Shown: piece by piece, positions 7,271-15,924 of the stretch
How positions within the stretch are numbered: position 1 is the first letter of the stretch
How the letters are laid out: each line of letters begins with the position of its first letter
Assembly (NCBI GenBank): GCA_001515955.1
Contig: LOES01000147.1
Span: 1 to 25,858 of the forward strand
Direction of reading: 5' to 3'
From: Clostridia bacterium BRH_c25
Lineage (GTDB): Bacteria; Bacillota_A; Clostridia; Lutisporales; Lutisporaceae
Length of the DNA stretch: 25,858 nt
Program-made: the position numbers and the translations under genes
Notes under the pieces: model-generated
Told to the model about the DNA's origin: nothing
The model's database searches: none
The model's input: only the letters and a program-made list of their open reading frames with translations

Positions 7271-7366
7271 TATAATTTAAATAATCTCATTATGAAGTTA
7301 ATGTTACAGGCGGAAGCGTTTTGAATCAACTGTAAATATGAGTATTGCTTATTAGCGGGAGAATGC

Positions 7367-9043
7367 ATGAACATGGGGGGGATTTCCTTGAGAAAAGCTA
7401 ATGAAGATGATTTTAGGAGCTTCGACGGCACAGGGAAGATGATTGGAAGCGGAAGAGGCGACATAGGAGAAAACGGTATAATAGCTTCAGGAAGATATGA
7501 AGCTTCAAAAGCAGGAATTGAAATTATAAAAAAGGGTGGCAATGCTATAGATGCGGCAGTAGCTGTCGGGTTTGCCATAGGAGTATGTGAACCCAATGCT
7601 TCAGGCTTGGGCGGCGGAGGCTTTATGACTGCCAGGATTGCCAAGACAGGTGAAAATATATTTATTGATTTTAGAGAGGTTGCCCCCAAAATGGCTAAGC
7701 CGGATATGTGGGAAATAGGACATGATGGAGAAGTTGTAAAGGGAGAAAACTATTTTGGCGGAAAGTCGGTAGGGGTACCGGGGGAGGTTGCAGGCCTTAT
7801 ATATGCCTTGGAGCATTATGGGATCATGTCCTTGGAAGCAGTAATGGAGCCTGCTGTAAAACTGGCCCGGGATGGATATGTTGTATCACCATTATTAGCA
7901 GGTGATATGAAAGAAAAGATGAAAGAGCTAAGAAGATATGAAGCCAGTACAAAAACTTATTTAAAGAATAATAAGCCGTACAAGGCAGGTGATATTATAA
8001 AAAATCCAAATTTGGCAAATACATTGAGAAAAATAGCTAAAGGTGGTAAAGATGCATTTTATAGGGGAGAAGTGGCTGAATCAATAGTTAAAGCGGTGCA
8101 AGAGTCAAAAGGTGTTATGACAATGGAAGATCTGGCTGATTATAAGGTACGGGTCAGAAGACCTGTTTTTGGCAGCTACAGAGGCTATGAAATAATATCT
8201 TCACCTCCCCCAAGCTCGGGGGGTACACATTTGATACAAATACTAAACATGCTGGAAAACTTTGATATAGGATGTATGGAAGTAAATTCGACCGGATATT
8301 TGCATTTATTTTCAGAAGTATTTAAGATATGTTACTCTGATAGAGCCAAATATATGGGAGATACAGATTTTGTACAAGTTCCGGTTAAAGGGCTTGTTTC
8401 AAAAGCCTATGCAAAAAAACTGGTAAAAAGGATAGATATGAATAAAGCGCAAGAATATGAGTATGATGATCCATGGGTGTATGAACATAAGGACACAACG
8501 CATTTTTCCATAGGGGATAAAGCCGGCAACCTGGTTGCCGTTACTAAAACAATAGATCACTTCTTTGGTTCATGTATTGTTACTGAAGGGACAGGTATAT
8601 TATTAAACAATCAGATGTCAGATTTTTCGGTAGGCTTTAATAAGCCGAATTCTGTTGAACCGTTAAAGAAACCTCTTAGCTCTATGAGTCCAACCTTAAT
8701 AATGAAAGACGGGAGTCCCTTTATGGTACTTGGTTCTCCAGGGGGCGACAAGATAATCTCTACAATAACCCAGGTTATATCAAAGGTAATAGATCATAAT
8801 ATGGGAATACAAGCTGCGGTTGACGCTCCAAGGATATCGGATGATACAGAAAATAAAATAGTATATGAGTCAAGGATATACTGTGAATCAATAAATAAAC
8901 TGAAAGAAATGGGACATGAAGTTGAAGAACTGGATGATTGGGATAGGCAGATGGGTTCTGTTCAAGCTGTTAAATTTGAGGATAATGGAGTATTGAGTGG
9001 AGCGGCAGATCCCAGGAGAGATGGGAAGGCTTTGGGTTATTGA
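7367..9043 (+). CDS. ggt: gamma-glutamyltransferase / gamma-glutamyl hydrolase
   Basis: This Ntn-hydrolase breaks gamma-glutamyl bonds, transferring the glutamyl group to water or an amino acid. The 558-residue precursor should cut itself before T377 (D376-TTHFS) to give large and small subunits, with T377 as nucleophile. Also present are GLGGGGFM (80-87), the substrate-binding DFREVAP (101-107, R103), NNQMSDFS (414-421) and GSPGG (456-460). Unlike the periplasmic E. coli enzyme there is no signal peptide: the first 30 residues are polar. It should therefore act in the cytoplasm on imported peptides. ATG 7367 has GGGAG five bases before it. TTG at 7388 is an alternative, behind a run of seven Gs. 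The gene is first in its unit, followed 115 bases later by the regulator. The substrate is unknown; gamma-glutamyl peptides fit the locus. Confidence 0.93.
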   Translation: MNMGGISLRKANEDDFRSFDGTGKMIGSGRGDIGENGIIASGRYEASKAGIEIIKKGGNAIDAAVAVGFAIGVCEPNASGLGGGGFMTARIAKTGENIFIDFREVAPKMAKPDMWEIGHDGEVVKGENYFGGKSVGVPGEVAGLIYALEHYGIMSLEAVMEPAVKLARDGYVVSPLLAGDMKEKMKELRRYEASTKTYLKNNKPYKAGDIIKNPNLANTLRKIAKGGKDAFYRGEVAESIVKAVQESKGVMTMEDLADYKVRVRRPVFGSYRGYEIISSPPPSSGGTHLIQILNMLENFDIGCMEVNSTGYLHLFSEVFKICYSDRAKYMGDTDFVQVPVKGLVSKAYAKKLVKRIDMNKAQEYEYDDPWVYEHKDTTHFSIGDKAGNLVAVTKTIDHFFGSCIVTEGTGILLNNQMSDFSVGFNKPNSVEPLKKPLSSMSPTLIMKDGSPFMVLGSPGGDKIISTITQVISKVIDHNMGIQAAVDAPRISDDTENKIVYESRIYCESINKLKEMGHEVEELDDWDRQMGSVQAVKFEDNGVLSGAADPRRDGKALGY

Positions 9044-9158
9044 TAAAAATATATACTGTATATTAATTCCATTTTGTGGTAGAATAATTTTGTCGATTAA
9101 GCGGTAGTATTGTTGAACAGATTATCCGGCGACGGATAGGAAAGAGAAAGGGTAATAT

Positions 9159-10013
9159 ATGGAGAAGAAAAAGATACTCAAACAATTAGAAGAGGAATTC
9201 AATGATCTTACTCCCAGCTTTCAAAAAATTGCAAACTATATTTTAATAAACTATAAGTACATACCTGCAGTTTCTTCTGCAGACCTTGCAAACAGCATAG
9301 GTGTAAGTGATGCCAGTATAATAAGGTTTTGTCAGAAGCTTGGCTATGAGGGGTTCATAGAGTTTAAGAATATTTTATTAATGGAAATAAATGATAGCGG
9401 CAAAAATCCTGTTGATAAAATGTTGAAGACAATAAAGCTTATTGGCGAAGATAACAAGGATTATGCGAATCTGTTCCAAAACGAACTGGCAAATCTGAAT
9501 AGAACAATTATGAGCTTTGATGCGGATGTATTAAAATCTGCAGTTGATGAGATCGGAAAAGCAAAAAAAGTATATATACTGGGTATGGGCAGCTGTAAAA
9601 CTATTGCTGATTTGGTCTATTATAATTTTAAAAGGCTGGGACTTAATTGTGAAACTATTACATACGGCGGTATAGCATTATATGATAGCCTGTCCAGAAT
9701 TGAACAAGGTGATGCAGTAATTATGATAAGCTTTCCCAGATACTCTATAGATTCATACAATGCAATGAAGCATGTACATGATATAAAGGCAAAGTCTATA
9801 ATTATCACTGACAATAATGAAAACAAATTAGCAAAATTATCAGATTATGTATTGATTGCAACCAGTGAAAACCCTATTTACTTTTATAATTCATATGTTG
9901 GCCCTATAGCACTTTGCAATATATTGGTATTTGAATATTTCACGCGGAACAAAGCAAAATGCTTGAAGAATCTGGAGAATATCAAAAAATTGAATAAATA
10001 TTATCTTAAATAA
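9159..10013 (+). CDS. MurR/RpiR family transcriptional regulator
   Basis: This is a 284-residue DNA-binding regulator. Residues 1-78 are the RpiR helix-turn-helix domain, with the recognition region SSADLANSIGVSDASIIRFCQKLGY (39-63) typical of the family. Residues about 120-260 form a SIS domain (VYILGMGSC near its start), which in this family binds a phosphosugar such as N-acetylmuramate-6-phosphate (MurR) or a glucose-pathway intermediate (HexR). It sits between the two transcription units that share the TGYAG-N6-CTACA palindrome, so I infer that it controls ggt and alr1-dppBCDF. A SIS domain in a peptide locus hints at a cell-wall-derived signal, but the ligand cannot be read from sequence. 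A strong terminator follows directly. Confidence 0.93.
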   Translation: MEKKKILKQLEEEFNDLTPSFQKIANYILINYKYIPAVSSADLANSIGVSDASIIRFCQKLGYEGFIEFKNILLMEINDSGKNPVDKMLKTIKLIGEDNKDYANLFQNELANLNRTIMSFDADVLKSAVDEIGKAKKVYILGMGSCKTIADLVYYNFKRLGLNCETITYGGIALYDSLSRIEQGDAVIMISFPRYSIDSYNAMKHVHDIKAKSIIITDNNENKLAKLSDYVLIATSENPIYFYNSYVGPIALCNILVFEYFTRNKAKCLKNLENIKKLNKYYLK

Positions 10014-10038
10014 TTTACATGTGTATCAGTGCATAAAT

Positions 10039-10072
10039 AAGAGGATTACAGTGGGAAAACTGTAATCCTCTT
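10039..10072 (+). terminator. terminator after the RpiR regulator
   Basis: A perfect 14-bp stem (10039-10052 with 10059-10072) closes a GGGAAA loop. The right arm ends in CTCTT and is followed by GTTTATTT. It ends the ggt-regulator unit, so alr1 must start from its own promoter. Confidence 0.93.
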
Positions 10073-10137
10073 GTTTATTTAGAGATAATATAAGTTGCTA
10101 AAATGATAAAATATTTAAATTATTTCGGTAATAATAC

Positions 10138-10166
10138 TTGCATATAAATCATAAAATTAGTATAGT
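10138..10166 (+). promoter_or_regulatory. alr1-dppBCDF promoter
   Basis: TTGCAT (10138-10143) and TATAGT (10161-10166) are separated by 17 bases. The start would fall near 10173, inside the palindrome, about 75 bases before the alr1 ATG. It is the only promoter-like sequence between the terminator and alr1 that has good spacing. Confidence 0.65.
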
Positions 10167-10181
10167 GTAGTTAATGCTACA
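10166..10181 (+). promoter_or_regulatory. palindromic operator candidate at the alr1 promoter
   Basis: TGTAG-TTAATG-CTACA is a perfect inverted repeat with 5-bp half-sites. It begins on the last base of the -10, exactly as at ggt (7255-7270). Including flanks, the 15-mer TAATRCTACATATAA is shared by both sites (7261-7275 and 10172-10186). Repression by the neighbouring RpiR protein is the simplest reading. Confidence 0.6.
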
Positions 10182-10246
10182 TATAAATTATGGTATAAAA
10201 TGTGACTGAATATAGCAAATGCAAAAGAAATAGAGGGTGTGAATAT

Positions 10247-11428
10247 ATGAGTGATATTGCGATAAGAGACACTATAGTGGAGGTCAATCTCGATAATATA
10301 GCTTATAACATGAAGCAAATAAAAAAAATGGTTGGTGATGATGTAGTAATAGCAGCAGTAGTTAAAGCTGATGGATATGGTTGTGGGGCGTTGGATATAG
10401 CTCCTGTAATAATGGAAAATGGTGGTGATTATTTAGCTGTTGCAACATTGACAGAAGCTCTTGAACTAAGAAGAAGGTTTAAGGAGTATCCAATCTTTAT
10501 TATGGGGTTTACTCCGGATGAGCAGCTAGAGTATGTAGTGAAGAATAATATTACGCAAACAATATTTTCTTTAAGGCAATCAAAAATATTGGATGTTTTA
10601 GGTAAAGTACATAATAAAAAACCAACTGTTCATATCAAATATGATACCGGATTTAACAGACTAGGATTTAAAGATTGTGAAGAAAGCATATCAGAAATTG
10701 AAGAAATATTTAAACTTGGCAATTTGAATATTGAAGGAATCTATTCTCATTTTGCACTGACAAGCTTTGAGGAAGATGCCAAGCAGTACAACAGCTTTGT
10801 AACTGCAATGAACAAGCTTCAATCAAAAGGCTGCAATTTTAGATATAAACACATATGTGACAGTATCTCAGCTGTTGATTATCCACAATACAGGCTTAAT
10901 ATGATCAGACCGGGGGCTATAATATATGGTTTAAAATCATATGCAGATGAGAATATACATTTCAAACAAGCCATTACATTCAAATCGAAAATATATTACA
11001 TAAAGAAGATAAATAAAGACGAGGGCATTAGTTATAACTACTTGTGGAAGGCCAAGAGGGACAGTGTAATAGGCACAGTGCCCTTTGGCTATGCTGATGG
11101 CTACCCGCGAAATATGAGAGATAAAGGATATGTTGTTATACGCGGCAAAAAAGCACCTATACTAGGTGTTATATGTATGGATCAATGCATGGTTGATTTA
11201 ACTGATATTGAAGAGGCAAGGGAAGGTGATGAAGTAATAATCTATGGAGATGGAACAAATGGCACTTTGGATGTGCAAGCCATAGCTCAGTTAGCTGAAA
11301 CAAACAAAAATGAAGTTGTTTGCAGGCTGTCAAGAAGAACACCTCGCATATACATAAAGGATAATAAGGTAGTAAAGGTATTGAATTATTTACTGGATTC
11401 CTTTATAGAAGACAAGCTGCGAGAATAG
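10247..11428 (+). CDS. alr: fold-III PLP amino-acid racemase (alanine racemase family), copy 1
   Basis: This is a PLP-dependent racemase of the alanine-racemase fold, 393 residues. The PLP lysine is K40 in VVKADGYGCG; the usual motif is VVKANAYGHG, so two residues differ. The second catalytic base is Y263 (GISYN). R221 (MIRPGAIIYG) contacts the PLP ring nitrogen, and the C-terminal CMDQCMV (310-316) is intact. The phosphate-binding segment reads KHICDSISA (201-209) where housekeeping alanine racemases have H-x-A-N-S, so substrate preference may differ. I chose ATG 10247, preceded by GAGGGTG (10233-10239); a GTG at 10202 lies close to the predicted start of the message and has no ribosome binding site. 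It heads the transporter operon, 63 bases before dppB, which points to a catabolic role acting on imported D-residues. Confidence 0.92.
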   Translation: MSDIAIRDTIVEVNLDNIAYNMKQIKKMVGDDVVIAAVVKADGYGCGALDIAPVIMENGGDYLAVATLTEALELRRRFKEYPIFIMGFTPDEQLEYVVKNNITQTIFSLRQSKILDVLGKVHNKKPTVHIKYDTGFNRLGFKDCEESISEIEEIFKLGNLNIEGIYSHFALTSFEEDAKQYNSFVTAMNKLQSKGCNFRYKHICDSISAVDYPQYRLNMIRPGAIIYGLKSYADENIHFKQAITFKSKIYYIKKINKDEGISYNYLWKAKRDSVIGTVPFGYADGYPRNMRDKGYVVIRGKKAPILGVICMDQCMVDLTDIEEAREGDEVIIYGDGTNGTLDVQAIAQLAETNKNEVVCRLSRRTPRIYIKDNKVVKVLNYLLDSFIEDKLRE

Positions 11429-11491
11429 AGAACAGCAGGCTTGATATTGATACATCAATAATAAGGTGGCATAAAAAGGAGGCGAATTTAA

Positions 11492-12409
11492 ATGGAGAAG
11501 TATATTCTAAAGAGAATTCTATCAGCAGCCATGACGATTTTGTTTATTATAACTATAACTTTTTTCTTGATGAAAGCTATCCCCGGAGATCCATTCAGTG
11601 CAGAAAAAATACCTAACGGTATTGTACGTGAAGCAATTTTTGCAAAGTACGGATTGGACAAACCTATCTATGTACAGTATTTTAAGTATTTAGGCAATTT
11701 TATGGTGGGAGACTTCGGTGTATCCTACACAAAGCAGGGGCTTACTGTTGAAAGGATAATTAAAGATGGGTTCCCTTATTCACTGCTGATAGGTGCATAT
11801 TCATGTGCGTTGATCATCATTGTCGGTATTACAATGGGTATAGCCTGTGCTCTAAGGCAGAACAAACTGGTTGATAGATTTGTTATGGTTCTTTCTACTC
11901 TTGGAGCAACTATCCCAAGCTTTGTTCTGGCAACAGGTTTTTTGTATCTTTTCAGTACGGTTTTAGGATGGGTCCCATCTTTTGGTATTGAAAATCCGAA
12001 AGGCTATATAGGGCCGGTGCTTGTTATTGGAGCCTTTTCCATGTCATTTGTCACTAGACTGACCAGAACTTCAATTTTAGATGTAATGCAGCAAGACTAT
12101 ATAAGGACAGCAAGGGCCAAGGGAATATCGGAGTTTAAAGTAATAGGAAAACATGCTCTGCGAAATGCTCTTCTTCCCATCGTAACCTATATTGGTCCAA
12201 TGGTAGCATCAATATTAACCGGTTCCTTTGTCATAGAAAAAGTATTCGGCATACCCGGCATTGGCAGCCTTTTTACTATCAGCATACTAAATAGAGATTA
12301 TACATTGATTATGGGCACAACAGTTTTCTTTGCAGTATTCTTGGTGCTCACAATACTTATAGTAGATATTTTATATGTATTTATTGACCCAAGAATAAAA
12401 TATGAATAG
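11492..12409 (+). CDS. dppB: dipeptide/oligopeptide ABC permease, DppB type
   Basis: This is an inner-membrane permease subunit of a peptide ABC importer, 305 residues with about six membrane helices. The first helix is at 8-28, followed by the family segment MKAIPGDPF (27-35) and the extracellular start of the permease with GDFGVSY. The cytoplasmic EAA loop, which docks onto the ATPases, is visible as DYIRTARAKGISEFKVIGKHALRNALLPI, about residues 202-230. The C-terminus FIDPRIKYE is typical. AAGGAGG precedes the ATG. The dppC ribosome binding site begins within its stop codon, so translation of the two is tightly linked. Peptide specificity is set mostly by the binding protein and cannot be told from this subunit. 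Confidence 0.94.
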   Translation: MEKYILKRILSAAMTILFIITITFFLMKAIPGDPFSAEKIPNGIVREAIFAKYGLDKPIYVQYFKYLGNFMVGDFGVSYTKQGLTVERIIKDGFPYSLLIGAYSCALIIIVGITMGIACALRQNKLVDRFVMVLSTLGATIPSFVLATGFLYLFSTVLGWVPSFGIENPKGYIGPVLVIGAFSMSFVTRLTRTSILDVMQQDYIRTARAKGISEFKVIGKHALRNALLPIVTYIGPMVASILTGSFVIEKVFGIPGIGSLFTISILNRDYTLIMGTTVFFAVFLVLTILIVDILYVFIDPRIKYE

Positions 12410-12420
12410 AGGTGATACAC

Positions 12421-13752
12421 TTGTCCGGCACAGCTAAACTGGATCACAGATGGGAACCATTGATTAAAGAGGTTGCTGATTCTGAGATAATCGAAAGACC
12501 AAGTCTTACATATGGGCAGGATAGTTGGAGAAGGTTGAAAAGCAATAAAAGTGCCATAGTAGCCTTGATAATAATAGTTGTAATTGTTTTATCGGCAATA
12601 TTAATACCGTTTTTCTGGCATTACAGCTATGAAAAACAAGAGCTTACCTTATCCAATATACCACCAAAATTGAATATTTATGAACTGGATAATAACAGTT
12701 TTATGTATATTACAAGTGAGTATAAAGTAATAGAAGTGACAAAGGATGGGGATTTGATTAGATTAGCTGATTTAATCAAGGATGATAAGCTTGGTAAGAA
12801 GTATTACTACGAGGTTAACGGTAATACGATATTGATAGACTATAGCCCTTATTTCAATGCAAAAACTGAATTTATAAAGATCGAGAGAACCTACAAGAAA
12901 AACCCGCTAATCAAAGTCAGTGATTATCAATTTTTGAAAAAGTATTTTGCAGCACAAGAAGTGAGCATTGACACTGTTACGTTAGATGAGGCAAGGACTA
13001 TATTGAATAAGAGAATTGACAGATTTGTAGTGACGAGTAATGATAAGGCTGTTAAACCCTTTGGGGAAGTATCAAATAAAACCTATATCTGGGGCTCTGA
13101 CTCTCTGGGCCGTGATATGTTCATCAGGGTGGTATATGGGGCCAGAGTATCCTTGTTAGTAGGTTTTGCAGCAGCGATTATTAATTTTGTTATAGGCGTG
13201 TTTTATGGAGGGATATCAGGCTACCTTGGAGGCAGAGCTGATAATTTAATGATGAGGTTTGTTGATGTAATAAGCTCCATTCCAATGATGCTGTATGTGA
13301 TATTGTTAATGGTTGTTCTGAAGCCAGGTCTGCAATCTATAATAATAGCAATCAGCATGACTTATTGGGTGGGCATGGCCCGTATAGTAAGAGGACAGGT
13401 TTTAAGCATGAGAGAACAGGAATTTGTCCTGGCAGCCAGGACAATCGGAGCATCAACCCGTAGAATCCTCTTTAAGCACTTACTGCCTAATGCTATGGGG
13501 CCAATAATGGTATCCTTAACAATGCAGATACCGTCAGCTATGTTCACTGAAGCGTTTCTGAGCTTTACAGGATTAGGTGTAGCAGCACCGAATGCATCTT
13601 GGGGCAGTCTGTGTAACGATGCTCTTCAGGCACTGACAATCTATCCCTATCAAATGTTCTATCCGGCTTTGGCAATGTCTGTAACCATATTGGCATTCAA
13701 CATATTTAGCGATGGGCTAAGGGATGCATTGGATCCCAGACTAAGGAAGTAA
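12421..13752 (+). CDS. dppC: dipeptide/oligopeptide ABC permease, DppC type, with enlarged external domain
   Basis: This is the second permease subunit, 443 residues against about 300 for an ordinary DppC. After a cytoplasmic N-tail and helix 1 (about 46-66) comes an insert of about 155 residues before the conserved GSDSLGRD (225-232). The usual gap is near 40, so roughly 115 residues of soluble, charged, probably extracellular sequence are added. The remainder is standard: GARVSL (240-245), several helices, an EAA loop (FVLAARTIGAST followed by ILFKHLLPNAMGP) and the C-terminal DALDPRLRK. I chose the TTG at 12421 because GAGGTGAT (12408-12415) sits six bases before it. The GTG at 12412 is itself part of that ribosome binding site. 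Confidence 0.92.
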   Translation: MSGTAKLDHRWEPLIKEVADSEIIERPSLTYGQDSWRRLKSNKSAIVALIIIVVIVLSAILIPFFWHYSYEKQELTLSNIPPKLNIYELDNNSFMYITSEYKVIEVTKDGDLIRLADLIKDDKLGKKYYYEVNGNTILIDYSPYFNAKTEFIKIERTYKKNPLIKVSDYQFLKKYFAAQEVSIDTVTLDEARTILNKRIDRFVVTSNDKAVKPFGEVSNKTYIWGSDSLGRDMFIRVVYGARVSLLVGFAAAIINFVIGVFYGGISGYLGGRADNLMMRFVDVISSIPMMLYVILLMVVLKPGLQSIIIAISMTYWVGMARIVRGQVLSMREQEFVLAARTIGASTRRILFKHLLPNAMGPIMVSLTMQIPSAMFTEAFLSFTGLGVAAPNASWGSLCNDALQALTIYPYQMFYPALAMSVTILAFNIFSDGLRDALDPRLRK

Positions 13753-13771
13753 ATCGGAGAGGAGTGATTAT

Positions 13772-14797
13772 ATGAGCAATAATATACTTGAAGTAAACAA
13801 CCTGGAAACTTCTTTCTTTACACATATAGGAGAGGTAAAAGCTATAAGGGATATAAGCTTCAAAGTAAAGTCCGGCGAAGCATTAGGTGTAGTCGGCGAA
13901 TCAGGAAGCGGTAAAAGCGTTACATTCCTTTCTGTAATGAGATTGCTTCAACACCCGGGGAAGGTCATTGGCGGTGAAATACTGTTTAACGGGGAAGACA
14001 TTCTAACGAGAGATACTAAAGAGATGAGACATATTAGAGGAAATAAAATATCCATGATATTCCAGGATCCCATGACAAGCTTAAACCCGGTATATACAAT
14101 CGGAAATCAAATAGTTGAAATAATACAGGAACACAATGATATCAGCAATAAGGAAGCAAAAAAAAGAGCAATCGAAATGCTTGATTTGGTAGGGATTCCA
14201 TCTCCGGAAGAAAGATTCAGCAATTATCCCCATGAATTCAGCGGAGGCATGAGGCAGAGAGCGATGATAGCTATAGCCCTGTCGTGCAATCCACAATTAT
14301 TGATCGCCGACGAGCCGACAACGGCCCTTGATGTAACAATACAAGCTCAAATTCTGGGTTTGATAAAAGAGCTGAACAAACAGCTTAATATGGCTACGGT
14401 ATTGATAACTCATGATCTTGGAATAGTAGCCAAGGTTTGCAGCAGAGTAATAGTGATGTATGGCGGATTGATAATGGAAGAAGGTATGGTTAAAGATATA
14501 TTTTATAATCCGCTGCATCCATACACAATGGGGTTGTTAAAATCCATACCAAGATTGTCTAAAGGAAGCAGAACAAGGCTTGTTCCAATACCCGGCACCC
14601 CTCCTGATCTGCTGAAACCGCCAAAAGGATGCCCCTTTTGCAACAGGTGCAGCTATGCAATGAATATTTGCAAGGATGAATTACCTCCGTTTTTTGAAAG
14701 TGAAGGACACAAGGCCATGTGCTGGATGCTGGATAAAAATGCACCTGCTGTTGAAGATTATGAGCGTCAGAAGGGAGGCATCAGGAGTGGAGCATAA
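13772..14797 (+). CDS. dppD: peptide ABC transporter ATPase, DppD type
   Basis: This cytoplasmic ATPase subunit, 341 residues, powers the DppBC permease. Walker A is GESGSGKS (42-49), the Q-loop is IFQDPMTSLNP (96-106), the ABC signature is FSGGMRQR (156-163), Walker B is LLIADE (176-181) and the switch histidine is in THDLG (213-217). The C-terminal oligopeptide/dipeptide extension carries the four-cysteine set C287, C290, C293 and C300, which in related transporters can hold an iron-sulfur cluster. The ATG follows GGAGAGGAG. The stop lies inside dppF, with an overlap of 11 bases. Confidence 0.95.
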   Translation: MSNNILEVNNLETSFFTHIGEVKAIRDISFKVKSGEALGVVGESGSGKSVTFLSVMRLLQHPGKVIGGEILFNGEDILTRDTKEMRHIRGNKISMIFQDPMTSLNPVYTIGNQIVEIIQEHNDISNKEAKKRAIEMLDLVGIPSPEERFSNYPHEFSGGMRQRAMIAIALSCNPQLLIADEPTTALDVTIQAQILGLIKELNKQLNMATVLITHDLGIVAKVCSRVIVMYGGLIMEEGMVKDIFYNPLHPYTMGLLKSIPRLSKGSRTRLVPIPGTPPDLLKPPKGCPFCNRCSYAMNICKDELPPFFESEGHKAMCWMLDKNAPAVEDYERQKGGIRSGA

Positions 14798-15776
14798 TGC
14801 AAGGTTAATAGAAGTAAGAGGCTTAAAGAAATATTTTATAAAGACCAAAGGAATTATCCACAAAAAAGTTGATTATATAAAGGCTGTAGATGATGTATCC
14901 TTTTTCATTAACAAAAAAGAAACCTTTGGACTGGTAGGTGAATCCGGGTGCGGAAAATCTACAACAGGCAGGACCATCATTCGATTATATAAACCGACGG
15001 ACGGAAAAATACTGTATGACGGTGTAGATATTGGGCAGCTAAGCGAAAATGATTTGATGCCCTATAAAAAGAAGATTCAAATGATATTTCAGGACCCATA
15101 TGCTTCGTTGAATGCCAGAATGACTGTAGCAGATATTGTAGGGGAGCCTATGGATATTCACAAGATTGCAAGTGGGAAAGAAAGAGAAGAAAGAATAGTA
15201 GAACTCTTGAATATGGTTGGTCTGAGCAAAATTCATGCGAGCAGGTATCCCCACGAATTTTCCGGAGGCCAAAGGCAAAGGATCGGAATAGCCAGAGCAT
15301 TATCCGTAAACCCGGAATTTATAATATGTGACGAACCTATATCCGCATTGGATGTATCAATTCAGGCTCAAGTAGTGAATATGCTGGAGGATCTGCAAGA
15401 GCGGCTAGGCCTTACTTATTTATTTATTGCCCATGATCTGAGTATGGTAAGACACATATCCGACAGAATCGGAGTAATGTATTTGGGTAATCTGGTAGAA
15501 GTAGCAGATAGAGACGAGCTCTATGACAAACCAATTCACCCATATACAAAAGCACTGTTATCTTCGATACCCGTTCCTGACCCTGAAATATCAGAAAAAA
15601 CCCAGAGAATTGTATTGGAAGGTGATGTACCCAGTCCTATTAATCCACCTTCCGGATGCAAATTCAGAACCAGATGCAGGTATAAAAACGATATATGTAA
15701 AGAAGCTGTGCCTAAGCTAATTGATGTTGGAAACAAACATTTTGTAGCCTGTCATCTGATACAAAATTTTATATAA
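14787..15776 (+). CDS. dppF: peptide ABC transporter ATPase, DppF type
   Basis: This is the second ATPase of the importer, 329 residues. Walker A is GESGCGKS (51-58), the Q-loop is IFQDPYASLN (100-109), the signature is FSGGQRQR (158-165), Walker B is FIICDE (178-183) and the switch histidine is AHDLS (215-219). The C-terminal Cys motif has C291, C297 and C304. I chose GTG 14787: GGGAGG at 14773-14778 lies eight bases before it and the start overlaps the end of dppD. An ATG at 14760 has no ribosome binding site, and starts further upstream would run deep into dppD. A truncated relative of this gene lies at 20718-20920. A hairpin with a T-run follows, probably reducing read-through to the binding protein. 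Confidence 0.95.
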   Translation: MEHNARLIEVRGLKKYFIKTKGIIHKKVDYIKAVDDVSFFINKKETFGLVGESGCGKSTTGRTIIRLYKPTDGKILYDGVDIGQLSENDLMPYKKKIQMIFQDPYASLNARMTVADIVGEPMDIHKIASGKEREERIVELLNMVGLSKIHASRYPHEFSGGQRQRIGIARALSVNPEFIICDEPISALDVSIQAQVVNMLEDLQERLGLTYLFIAHDLSMVRHISDRIGVMYLGNLVEVADRDELYDKPIHPYTKALLSSIPVPDPEISEKTQRIVLEGDVPSPINPPSGCKFRTRCRYKNDICKEAVPKLIDVGNKHFVACHLIQNFI

Positions 15777-15799
15777 TCAGCAATTTAATTGCTAATTAT

Positions 15800-15847
15800 A
15801 TAAAAGGCTTCTATTGAAGCATTCTAACGACCAAGGAAGCCTTTTAT
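15800..15847 (+). terminator. terminator/attenuator between dppF and the binding protein
   Basis: A perfect 12-bp stem, ATAAAAGGCTTC (15800-15811) with GAAGCCTTTTAT (15836-15847), spans a 24-base loop. Within it GCTTC (15807-15811) can instead pair with GAAGC (15816-15820) in a small four-base-loop hairpin. The two structures exclude each other, as in attenuators. A short hairpin also follows the dppF stop directly (15779-15793), and another (15877-15895) precedes the next ribosome binding site. Partial termination here would set the binding protein apart from the transporter core. Confidence 0.65.
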
Positions 15848-15924
15848 GAAACTTATTTACGGAGATTGGTACGTTAAGGAAATTTATAATTTCCTATTCG
15901 TTATAAAAAATGAGGAGGGACAAT

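Noticed and set aside
7252..7689. Minus-strand open frame of 145 codons across the ggt promoter and start.
   Set aside because: It is antisense to conserved GGT motifs and covers the promoter and operator; there is no start signal.
9044..9158. Search for an RpiR autoregulatory palindrome and promoter before the regulator gene.
   Set aside because: No TGYAG-N6-CTACA site and no well-spaced promoter was found; the regulator may be read from the ggt promoter.
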